This document shows positions 1 through 9,600 of a stretch of 42,589 nucleotides of DNA, one piece after another (the stretch's first letter is position 1; each line of letters opens with the position of its first letter). The position numbers and the translations under genes are program-made. Origin of the DNA: Caulobacter sp. (GTDB lineage Bacteria; Pseudomonadota; Alphaproteobacteria; Caulobacterales; Caulobacteraceae); NCBI GenBank assembly GCA_021741355.1, contig JAIOXZ010000031.1, positions 1 through 42,589 of the forward strand, read 5' to 3'. The notes beneath the pieces were generated by a model that saw only the letters and a list, made by a program, of their open reading frames with translations, made no database searches and had not been told where the DNA came from.

Positions 1-33
1 AACCTGCGCCGTGTCGCGGTCCTGACCGGCTGA
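1..33 (+). CDS. C-terminal tail of a gene entering from the left (tentative)
   Basis: Frame 1 is open from the first base and ends at a TGA at 31-33, giving the tail NLRRVAVLTG. It would converge on phoB, leaving about 125 bases between the two stop codons. That spacer holds only a weak 5-bp hairpin near 66-80 and no T-run, so no convincing terminator is visible. Ten residues are too few to name a product, and the open frame could be chance. Confidence 0.3.
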   Translation, partial: NLRRVAVLTG

Positions 34-158
34 CCAGGCCCGGACTCCCACCTAAACCAGCCGATCCCCGCTCACCGGGGCCCATCAAGGCCGTCTCAGA
101 CGCCGAAACCGGACACAGCGACCGTAATGCAGCGGTCCCATAAAGGGGAGGGAGAGCG

Positions 159-848
159 CTATCCGTCCAGATCCAGCGAGTACCCCGCCGACCGCACCGT
201 GCGGATCGGGTCGGCGTCGGTCTTGCCGTTGAGGGCCTTGCGCAGACGGCCGATGTGCACATCCACGGTCCGCGCCTCGACATAGACGTCCGAGCCCCAG
301 ACCGCGTCGAGCAGTTGTTCGCGGCTGAACACCCGGCCGGGGTGCTGCATCAGGTGGTCGAGCAGGCGGAACTCGGTCGGGCCCAGATGGATCTCCAGGC
401 CTCCCCGCTTCACCCGGTGGGCGACCCGGTCCATGACAATGTCGCCGCAGCTTACGCGGTCATCGGCCAGGCCGGGGCGGATCCGCCGCATCACGGCGCG
501 GATCCGGGCAGTCAGTTCGCTCATGGCGAACGGCTTGACCACATAGTCGTCGGCGCCGGTGTCCAGGCCGCGGACCCGGTCGCTCTCCTCGCCGCGCGCG
601 GTGAGCATCAGGATCGGCAGGTTGCGGCTCTCGGGCCGTTGTCGAAGGCGGCGGCAGACCTCGATGCCGGAGACCTTCGGCAGCATCCAGTCCAGCACCA
701 CCAGATCGGGCAGTTCTTCCTGGACCAGGATCAGCGCCTCCTCACCGTCGCCCGCCTGGACGACGCGATAGCCTTCCTTCTCGAGGTTGTACTGGAGCAG
801 GGTGGCGAGGGCGTCTTCGTCCTCGACCACAAGCACGGTGGGGGTCAT
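159..848 (-). CDS. phoB: Phosphate regulon response regulator PhoB
   Basis: A 229-residue OmpR/PhoB-type transcription factor. The N-terminal receiver has the acidic pair ED near residues 9-12, phospho-acceptor Asp53 in VLDWMLP, the conserved Thr in LTAR and the Lys in VKPF. The C-terminal winged helix contains LGPTEFRLLDHLMQHPGRV, VDVHIGRLRKAL and the terminal RSAGYSL hairpin. When phosphorylated by PhoR, members of this family bind Pho boxes and switch on phosphate-starvation genes. The ATG at 848 overlaps the TGA of phoU by 4 bp, so the two genes are translationally coupled. It is the last gene of the cluster. The Pho box at 5128-5156 suggests that phoB is part of an autoregulated transcript. 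Confidence 0.96.
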   Translation of the reverse strand: MTPTVLVVEDEDALATLLQYNLEKEGYRVVQAGDGEEALILVQEELPDLVVLDWMLPKVSGIEVCRRLRQRPESRNLPILMLTARGEESDRVRGLDTGADDYVVKPFAMSELTARIRAVMRRIRPGLADDRVSCGDIVMDRVAHRVKRGGLEIHLGPTEFRLLDHLMQHPGRVFSREQLLDAVWGSDVYVEARTVDVHIGRLRKALNGKTDADPIRTVRSAGYSLDLDG

Positions 849-1537
849 GGCGTGAGCGTATCCAGCTTGGGCCGTTCGGAGACGATTTCCTGGCCGGTGA
901 TCTCGAAGTGAACGATCTCGGCGATGTTGGTAGCGTGGTCGCCGATCCGTTCGAGGTTCTTGGCGACGAACAGCAGATGGGCCCCGGCGGTGATCGTGCG
1001 CGGATCGCCCATCATGTAGGTCAGCAGTTCGCGGAACAGGCTCTCGTAGTGTTCGTCGACCTCGGTGTCGCGCACCCAGACGGACACCGCGCGCTCGACC
1101 TCGGAGGCGGTGTAGGCGTCGATCACTTCCTTCAGACGCGAGGCGACCAGCCGGCCCATCCGCTCGATGGAGCGGGTGACCGGCCCCGCCGGCTCGGCTT
1201 CGGCCAGGATCAGGGTCCGCTTGCCGATGTTCTTGGCGAGATCGCCGCACCGTTCGAGGTTCATGGCGATCTTCATCGCCGACATCGTCCGTCGCAGGTC
1301 ATTGGCCATCGGCTGGCGCAGGGCGATCATCCGGATGGCGGCCCGCTCGATATCGGCCTCCATCGCGTCGAGCTTCACGTCCCGGCCGATCATCGCCTGG
1401 GCCAGCGGAACGTCGCGCCGGGCGAAGGCCTGGATCGAGTCGCCCACCTGGGCCTCGGCGAGACCGCCCATGCGAACCACCTCGGCGGCCAGCTGGTTCA
1501 GCTCATCTTCGTAGGATCTGACGATGTGTTCGTTCAT
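845..1537 (-). CDS. phoU: Phosphate-signalling protein PhoU
   Basis: A 230-residue all-helical cytosolic protein with two tandem PhoU domains (about residues 15-105 and 120-210). Each carries the metal- or acid-rich signature of the family: the first has E-x-D-I-E-R and L-R-x-x-x-x-x-x-K-I, and the second has a matching R-NLERIGDHATNIAEI segment. PhoU damps the PhoR-PhoB signal when the Pst transporter is busy and helps limit phosphate import. The ATG at 1537 is 8 bp after the pstB stop, and the 3' end overlaps phoB by 4 bp. The length is normal for the family. Confidence 0.95.
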   Translation of the reverse strand: MNEHIVRSYEDELNQLAAEVVRMGGLAEAQVGDSIQAFARRDVPLAQAMIGRDVKLDAMEADIERAAIRMIALRQPMANDLRRTMSAMKIAMNLERCGDLAKNIGKRTLILAEAEPAGPVTRSIERMGRLVASRLKEVIDAYTASEVERAVSVWVRDTEVDEHYESLFRELLTYMMGDPRTITAGAHLLFVAKNLERIGDHATNIAEIVHFEITGQEIVSERPKLDTLTP

Positions 1538-1545
1538 GGCGCGCC

Positions 1546-2372
<827 letters not shown>

Positions 2373-2379
<7 letters not shown>

Positions 2380-3629
2380 CTGCGCTCGAAGCGGCGGCGC
2401 AGGATCACCGCGGCCGCGTTCATCGCGATCATGAAGACCAGCAGCACAACGATGGCTGCGGCGGTGCGCTCGTGGAACGCACGTTCGGAGGCGTTTTCCC
2501 AGATGAACACCTGCACCGGCAGCACGCTGGCGGAACCGGTGAAGCTCTCGGGAAGGCCGGGGTTGAAGGCGATCATGCCGATCATCAGCAGGGGCGCCGT
2601 CTCGCCCAGGGCGTGGGCGAGCGACAGGATGGTCCCCGTCATCACCCCGGGCATGGCCTGCGGCAGGACGTGGTGGAAGACGGTCTGGGTGCGGGAGGCG
2701 CCGACGCCCAGGGCGGCTTCCCGGATCGAGGGCGGGACCGCCTTCAGCGCCGAGCGGGTGGCGATGATCACCGTGGGCAGCGCCATCAGCGCCAGCACCA
2801 TCCCGCCCGTCAGCGGAGCCCCGCGGGGCGCGCCGAACCAGTTGATGAACACCGCCAGGCCAAGCAGGCCGTAGACGATCGACGGCACGGCGGCGAGGTT
2901 GTTGATGTTGACCTCGATGACGTCGGTCCAGCGGTTCTTCGGCGCGAATTCCTCAAGCCAGACCGCGGCCAGCACGCCCATCGGCACCGCGATCAGCGCG
3001 GTCACCAGCAGCATCATCGCCGAGCCGACGATCGCCCCCAGGATCCCCGCCTGTTCGGGTTCCGTGGAGTCTCCGTGGGTGAAGAAGCCGACGTTGAACC
3101 CGCCGGTGACGGCGCCGCTCTTCTTCAGGCGATCCAGCCAGGCCAGCTGCCGGTCGTTGAGCTTGCGGTCGGCCTGGTCCGTCGATCGCTTGAGCTGGCC
3201 CTTGTAGTACAGGTCGGCGTCAGCCTTGACCGGGCCGGTGACGGTGATCGTCCTGCCGATCAGCGCCGGGTCGGCCTTGATCCTGTTGAGGATCTGGAAG
3301 CCAAGGTCCCGGCTGATCAGGTCCATGACCTGGCCCGATACCGTGTAGGACTCGTCATCCGTCTCACCCAGTTGCTTCAGCAGCGCCTGGGCGACCAGGG
3401 AGTCGTAGTTGGAGCCTTCCAGGTAGGTGCGATCGATCCGCGCCGGATCGAGGTAGACCGGAAGCGAAAGGGTGTGGGTGGTGAAGGTCGAGTAGCCCTG
3501 CATCCCGATCCGGCCCAGCAGCAGGACCAGGAACGACAGGGCCACGATGATGGCGACGCGGCCATACATCCTGAACCGCGTTTCGGCGGCGTGACGCTTC
3601 TTCAGGCGGGTGGCGGCGGCGTCAGTCAT
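2373..3629 (-). CDS. pstA: Phosphate ABC transporter permease PstA (long form)
   Basis: A 418-residue inner-membrane permease. After a first transmembrane helix at about residues 26-46 there is a periplasmic insertion of about 160 residues, the DUF3333-type domain typical of alphaproteobacterial PstA. The conserved permease core follows, with helices from about residue 190 on. The EAA-type cytoplasmic loop that docks on PstB is visible as [27 protein letters not shown]. Its start overlaps the end of pstC by 8 bp and its stop overlaps the pstB start, so translation is coupled through the operon. Confidence 0.95.
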
Positions 3630-5064
3630 ATTGTTCGCGATACTTCCGCACGAAGCCCAGGGCGACGATGTTCAGGGCCAGGGTCACGGTGAAGAGGGTG
3701 AGGCCGAGCCCGAAGGCGGCCAGCGTCTTGGGACTGTCGAATTCCTGGTCGCCGGTCAGCAGGGTGACGATCTGGACCGTGACCGTGGTGACCGTGTCCA
3801 GCGGGTTGGCGGTCAGCTTCGCCTGCAGGCCGGCGGCCATGGTCACGATCATGGTCTCGCCGATGGCCCGCGAGACCGCCAGCATCAGGGCGCCGGCCAC
3901 CCCGGGAAGGGCCGCGGGCAGGATCACCCGCTTCACCGTTTCGGATTTCGTCGCGCCCATGGCGTAGCTGCCGTCGCGCAGGGTCTGCGGCACCGCGTTG
4001 ATGATGTCGTCCGACAGCGATGACACGAACGGAATCAGCATGATCCCCATCACCACGCCGGCGGTCAGGGCCATCTGGTTCTGCACGGTCATCAGATACT
4101 GGCCCAGAGGGTCCATCGGGCCCTCGACCAGCATGGCGCCGACCCAGTTGAAGAAGGCGCGGAAGGAGGGACCCACCGTCAGGGCGGCGAAGAAGCCGTA
4201 GACCACGGTCGGCACGCCGGCGAGAATCTCGAGCAGCGGCTTGATCGTCGCCCGCGTACCCGGCCCGGCGTATTCCGAAAGATAGATGGCCGAGAACAAC
4301 CCGACGGGGGCGGCCACGGTCATGGCGATCAGCATGATAAGGAAGGTGCCGACGAACAGCGGCACGGCGCCGAACGCGCCCTTGGCGGCGACCTGGTCGC
4401 TGCGCATGGCGATCTGCGGGTCCCAGCTGGTTCCGAACAGGAAGTCGGCCGGCGAGACCGACTGGAAGAACCGCATGCTCTCCCAGATCAGCGAACCGAG
4501 GATGCCGACGGTCGTCAGAACGGCCAGGGTCGAGCAGGCGATCAGGAGAACGCCGGTCCAGCCTTCGACGCGATTGCGGGCGCGGAAGTCCTTCGACAGC
4601 CGGGGGTAGGCCAGCAGAACTCCGCACAGGGCCAGGACGCCGGACAGGGCCAGGACCGAAACCAGGCCGATGACCGAAAGCCTGCGGGCCTCGGCGGTCT
4701 TCGCCGCAAGGGCCTCGCCGATCGGGCCCTGATAGCTGATTTCACTGGGCGTCTGGCCGCGGGCGATCGCCGAGGCGTCGCTCCAGAACACCTCTTGGCG
4801 CTCGGCGGGGAGCTCGGCGACGGCCGCAGGAACCTGCGCGCGCAGGGCGCTGTCCTCGATCCGCGCGCCGAAGATGGCGAACAGGATGATGATCAGGGCG
4901 GCGGGAACCCCCGCCCAGAGCGCGACCCAGGTCCCGTGATAGCCCGGCAGCGAATGCAGGGACGCCGACCGCCCCTCCGCCAGGGCCACGGCGCGGCGCC
5001 GGCTCAGCATGTAGACGCTGGCGGAGAAGGCGGCGAGCAAGGCCAGGGCGATCAGGATGGTCAT
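3622..5064 (-). CDS. pstC: Phosphate ABC transporter permease PstC (long form)
   Basis: A 480-residue permease that pairs with PstA. It is longer than the roughly 320-residue enterobacterial PstC because of an N-terminal extension. That extension has a helix at residues 2-20, a second near 45-65 and a periplasmic segment before the core, which is common in alphaproteobacteria. The permease core begins near residue 170, and the EAA loop reads LRDGSYAMGATKSETVKRVILPAALPG. It is the first gene after the Pho box, with the ATG 63 bp downstream of the last half-site. A GC hairpin with a 7-bp stem (5094-5114) lies in its probable 5' leader. Confidence 0.95.
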   Translation of the reverse strand: MTILIALALLAAFSASVYMLSRRRAVALAEGRSASLHSLPGYHGTWVALWAGVPAALIIILFAIFGARIEDSALRAQVPAAVAELPAERQEVFWSDASAIARGQTPSEISYQGPIGEALAAKTAEARRLSVIGLVSVLALSGVLALCGVLLAYPRLSKDFRARNRVEGWTGVLLIACSTLAVLTTVGILGSLIWESMRFFQSVSPADFLFGTSWDPQIAMRSDQVAAKGAFGAVPLFVGTFLIMLIAMTVAAPVGLFSAIYLSEYAGPGTRATIKPLLEILAGVPTVVYGFFAALTVGPSFRAFFNWVGAMLVEGPMDPLGQYLMTVQNQMALTAGVVMGIMLIPFVSSLSDDIINAVPQTLRDGSYAMGATKSETVKRVILPAALPGVAGALMLAVSRAIGETMIVTMAAGLQAKLTANPLDTVTTVTVQIVTLLTGDQEFDSPKTLAAFGLGLTLFTVTLALNIVALGFVRKYREQYD

Positions 5065-5127
5065 CGAGGGTCCGGGAAACGCGTCGGCGGGTACGGCGGG
5101 ACCTTGCCCCGCCGAAGCTGTCCCTAT

Positions 5128-5156
5128 GCGACAGTCCTATGACACTTCCGTGACAC
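5128..5156 (-). promoter_or_regulatory. Pho box (PhoB operator) with three half-sites, upstream of pstC
   Basis: Read on the minus strand there are three 7-base direct repeats at an exact 11-bp period: GTGTCAC (5156-5150), GTGTCAT (5145-5139) and CTGTCGC (5134-5128). They match the PhoB half-site CTGTCAT/C. Two half-sites make the classical 18-bp box; the third, weaker one extends it. The array ends 63 bp before the pstC ATG, and it contains the phoR stop codon (5137-5139). It should let phosphorylated PhoB activate pstCAB-phoU-phoB independently of phoR. Confidence 0.85.
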
Positions 5157-6522
5157 CCTCCGGCCGGGCTTGCCGGACACCGGCGGCGAGCGGCAGCCAG
5201 ATCGAAAAAGTCGCGCCGCGCCCCTCGATGCTCTCGACGGAAACCCCGCCACGGTGGCGGTTGACGATATGTTTGACGATCGCGAGGCCGAGCCCCGTGC
5301 CCGACCGGTCGCCACTCTTCTGGCCCTCGACCCGGTAGAAGCGCTCGGTCAGCCGCGGCAACGCGTCGCGTGGCATGCCTGGTCCCGAATCGCTGATTCG
5401 CAGGAGCGCGTAGAGCTCTCCGGGGCGATGCTCGGGCGTCAGGAGCGCGAGCCCGGCCGCCTCCGGGTCACGCACGGGTGGCGGATCGCCCGCCACAGGC
5501 GCCAGAATCTCCACTCGGATAACGCCGCCGCGCGGCGAGTATTTCACCCCGTTGTCGATCAGGTTCTGGATCACCTGGATGATCTGGTCGCGATCGCCCT
5601 CGACGATCGCGGCGCCGGGCGCCGGGGCAGTCCAGTCGACGCGCACGGCCTTGTCGCGGAGCACGGGGGTCATGGCGTCGGCGACATCGGTTACGGCCAG
5701 GGCCAGATCGACCCGACCCTGGGGGGCGATGTGCTCGTTCAGTTCGATGCGCGACAGGCTCATCAGATCGTCGATCAGCCGGGCCATCCGCTCGGCCTGG
5801 ACCTGCATGATGCCGAGGAACCGGTCGCGCGCCTCGGTGTCGTCGCGGGCCGGGCCGCGCAGGGTCTCGATGAAGCCGGTCAGCGACGCCAGGGGCGTGC
5901 GCAGCTCATGGCTGGCGTTGGCGAGGAAGTCCGCCCGCATCCGCTCGGCCCGACGCAGGTCGGTCTGGTCGCGCAGCACCAGCAGGGCCAGCGCCGGTCG
6001 CGCCTCCTGCCGGGCCAGTGGCCGCGCGGTCGCGGTCCAGACCCGGTCGTGGGCGCCGGCCGGCTCAAAGGCGACATGGCCGGCGATCCCGCCGATCAGC
6101 GCCTCGTCGACCAGCTCGATCACCTGCGGGTTGCGGATCACCGTGATCAGCCGCGCGTCCTGGCGCTGGACGCGGAACAGGGACCGCGCGGGGGCGTTGG
6201 CGAAGACCAGTCTGTGGCCGGCGGGTTCACCGGGACCGCCCGCCTCGATCACCATCACGGGATCCTCGAGTTCGTCGAGGACGCCGGAAAATGGCGGGGG
6301 AGTGGACGGCGGCGGCCCGGAAGGGTGCGCCGCCAGGGCCGGACTCGGCGCCCGCGGGCGGCGGGCCAGCATCACGGCCGCCCCGGCTACGCCCGCGGAG
6401 AACAGAAGCGCGGGCAAGGTTTGCGCCTGCCCAAGTCCGGCCAGCACCAGCGGCGCGGCGGCTCCCGCGACCCCGGCCAGGACCGTGTATCGGTCAAGTC
6501 TGGCCTCACTTTGCGAGGGCAT
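5137..6522 (-). CDS. phoR: Phosphate regulon sensor histidine kinase PhoR
   Basis: A 461-residue membrane sensor kinase. A two-helix hairpin with almost no periplasmic loop spans about residues 10-50. A PAS-like domain follows at about 75-190, then HisKA with the phospho-acceptor His in FLANASHELRTPLASLTGF. The HATPase domain shows the N box (QVIQNLIDNGVKYSP), G1 (ISDSGPGMP) and G2 (GTGLGLAIVKHI). The lack of a real periplasmic sensor fits PhoR sensing through PstABC/PhoU. The ATG at 6522 was chosen because the fold starts there, although the frame stays open upstream to 7110. The stop lies inside the Pho box. Confidence 0.93.
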   Translation of the reverse strand: MPSQSEARLDRYTVLAGVAGAAAPLVLAGLGQAQTLPALLFSAGVAGAAVMLARRPRAPSPALAAHPSGPPPSTPPPFSGVLDELEDPVMVIEAGGPGEPAGHRLVFANAPARSLFRVQRQDARLITVIRNPQVIELVDEALIGGIAGHVAFEPAGAHDRVWTATARPLARQEARPALALLVLRDQTDLRRAERMRADFLANASHELRTPLASLTGFIETLRGPARDDTEARDRFLGIMQVQAERMARLIDDLMSLSRIELNEHIAPQGRVDLALAVTDVADAMTPVLRDKAVRVDWTAPAPGAAIVEGDRDQIIQVIQNLIDNGVKYSPRGGVIRVEILAPVAGDPPPVRDPEAAGLALLTPEHRPGELYALLRISDSGPGMPRDALPRLTERFYRVEGQKSGDRSGTGLGLAIVKHIVNRHRGGVSVESIEGRGATFSIWLPLAAGVRQARPEGVTEVS

Positions 6523-6670
6523 GGCGCGAAAGCCTCGATTCAATTTTTTCAACGGGCTAAGGTGACCGGAGATATGGCGCCCTTGCAGGCCTTGCGATAG
6601 ACGAGGCGAGGGTCCCTGGGGATGGTTCATGACGGCTGACGCAATTTCGCCGCATCGTAAGGGGACTGAC

Positions 6671-9600
6671 GTGTCGCCGTTGAAGGTCCGGGGTTCTCTG
6701 TACATGTTTCGCAAGCGTCTGGTCGCAACTGTCGCCGCCGCCCCCCTGCTGCTCTTTGCGAGCCAGGCGATGGCCGACGTCACCATCACCGACAAGCGGA
6801 CCGCGCCGGTCGCGACCGATACGATCAACAGCGGCGCACCTGACAACATCATCATCAGCAACACCGGCGGCGTGAAGATCACCACGGCCGGGCCGATGGT
6901 GACGATCAACAGCAACAACACCGTCGTGAGCAGCGGCGAGATCTCGTCGGCCGACGTCGATGGCTCGATCGGCATCCAGGTCAATGGCGGCACGACCACC
7001 AGCCTGACGAACAACGGCATCATCAACGTCCTGGACGGCTTCAACCAGAGCGCCGCGGCCAATGATGCGGACAAGGACGGCGACCTCGACGGCGCGTTCG
7101 CGACGGGCACGGGACGTTATGGCATTCGGGTCACCGGGCCGGGCGCGGTTACCGGCGACATCACGAACAGCGCGAGCGGCACGATCACCGTCGAGGGCGA
7201 CAACTCCTGGGGCATCAGCCTCGAGAGCGCCCTGATCGGCGACTTCACCAACCTCGGCAGCGTCACGATCACCGGCAACAACACCTACGCCATCCAGGCG
7301 ACCGGAGACATTACGGGCGACGTGTGGCTGGCCGGCACGGTCTCGGCGACCGGCGAGGACGCCGTGGGCATCGCGCTCGACTCCGACGTCAACGGCGCCG
7401 TGACCGTCCAGGGCGGTATCAGCGTCACGGGCTATCGCTACTCCACGCGGCCGAACAACCCGGCGGCGCGGGCCATTCTCGACGCCGACGACCTGCTCCA
7501 GTCCGGCCCGGCGATGCGCATCTCCGGCGACGTCACCGGCGGCGTCAATCTGGCGACCGCGCCGGTCGCCGATACGGACAATGACAACGACGGCTGGGCC
7601 GACAACGTCGACACCGACGACGACAACGACGGCATCCTCGACACGACAGATACCGACCTCGACGGCGACGGGATCACCGACAACGACTATGACGATGACG
7701 GTATTCTCAACGCCACCGACACCGACGACGACGACGACGGCATCCTCGACGCCGACGACGATGACGACGACGGCGACGGCTTCCTTGATGGCGACAGCGA
7801 CCTCGACGGCCTGATCGACAGCGGGGAAGGCAACGCCAACATCTCGATCGCCGGCGGCGCGCCCGCGCTGCTCATCGGGTCCGACACCCAGGCGATCACG
7901 CTCGGCGCGGTCGGCCCCGGCAGCCTGAACTACGGCCTGATCGTCTCGGGCTCGATCAGCGCGTCGGGAACCTACGACGATGTCGACTCCACGGGCATCA
8001 AGATCGGTGGCGAAAACGGGTTCGCGACGACCCTGACGGGCGGCCTCTATGTCGACGGCTCGATCTCGGCGATCGGCTACAACGGCAATGTTCAGTCGGT
8101 CCATCTCGCGTCGGGCGCCAATGTCTCGACTATCGTGAACGACGGTGTGATCTACGCCGGGATGGCCAGCACGTCCGCGCCGCTGGCCAGCGAGGACTCG
8201 TTCAACGTCCTGGCGATCCGCATAGATCCGGGCGCCACCACGACATCGCTGGTCAACTCCAGCTCGATCTCCGCCTTCGTCAGCGGCGAGCGCAGCAACG
8301 TCTACGCGGTGTGGGACGGCAGCGGGCAGCTGAACTCGGTCACCAACACCGGCACGATTTCGGCGCTGATCAATCCGAACGACGATCTGGACGATACCGA
8401 CGACGCCAACACCGACGCGACCGATGAGGTCATCTCCGGCCAGGCGATCGCGCTCGACCTGCGCTACAACGTCACCGGCGTCAGCATCGTCCAGTACTCG
8501 ATCCTCGGCGACTTCGACGGCGACGGTGTCGGGGACGCGACGGACCAGGACAATGACGACGACGGCATCGCCAACGTCAACGACACCGACGACGACAACG
8601 ACGGCATCCTCGACGCAGACGACACGATCAACGACCTGGACCTGGATGGCGACGGCGTCGCCGACAGACTGGAAGCCTCGATCTACGGCGCGATCATGCT
8701 GGGTTCGGGCGCCGACCTCGTCGATCTGCAGAACGGCGTCATCTCGGGCGACATCTCGTTCGGTGACGGCGCGGACGTCTTCAATGTCGGCACGGGGGCC
8801 TGGATTGCGGGCTATCTGGGCGAGATCACCGACAGCGACGGTCAGCTGGACATCAATATCGTCAATGGCACCGTCCAGCTGAACAATACGGGCGTGCTGG
8901 ATGCGACCAGCCTGTCGGTTTCGGCGGACAGCACCCTGGTCGTTACGGCCGATCCGGCCGCTGGCACGGCGACCCAGATCACGGTGGCCACGGCCGACAT
9001 TGCCACCGGCGCCCAGCTTGGTCTCGAGCTGACCAGCCTGATCACCACGCCGACCGAGCGCTACACCATCATCCGCACCGATACGCCGGCGGGACTCACA
9101 GCCGGCGTGATCGATGACAGCCTGCTCGGCAATTCTCCGTACCTGGTTATCGCGGACGCGTCGGCCAACGCCGCCACCGGTGAGGTCTACATCGACATCC
9201 GCCGCCGCACGGCGCTGGAGATGGACCTGGGAATCAATCAGGCGCTCGCGCTGGACGCGGTCTATGACGCGCTCAGCAGCGACGACGCGGTGCTGCAGGC
9301 GTTCCTCGGCGCCGATACGCGCCAGGAGTTCCTCGCGCTGTACGACCAGATGCTGCCGGACCAGGGCGAGGGCCTGTTCTCGTCGATCGGCGCGATCACC
9401 AGCACGATCTCCCGGCTGACGGCCACCCGTCCCGACCCGCGCGCCCGCTACGGCCCCGACAGCTTCTGGATGCAGGAGATCAACGTCGGCGTCATGCGCG
9501 AGGCCGGCGTCGGCCTCGGCTCCGACACGCAGGCCTTCGGCTTCGTCGGCGGCTACGAAAGCATGGGCGCCGACGGCGGCGCGCTGGGGGCCACGCTGGC

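Noticed and set aside
60..85. Possible terminator between the left-edge gene and phoB
   Set aside because: The stem is only about 5 bp and no T-run follows on either strand.
159..1250. Longer versions of the phoB and phoU frames running into their upstream neighbours
   Set aside because: The extra N-terminal residues are Arg/His-rich out-of-frame readings of phoU and pstB; the families start at 848 and 1537.
6523..6670. Second Pho box in front of phoR or the autotransporter
   Set aside because: Isolated GTCA-like bits exist, but no pair of half-sites at 11-bp spacing.
7571..7831. Tandem GAC/GAT-rich DNA resembling a CRISPR or minisatellite
   Set aside because: Units are not identical, there are no unique spacers, and the stretch codes in frame for type 3 calcium repeats.
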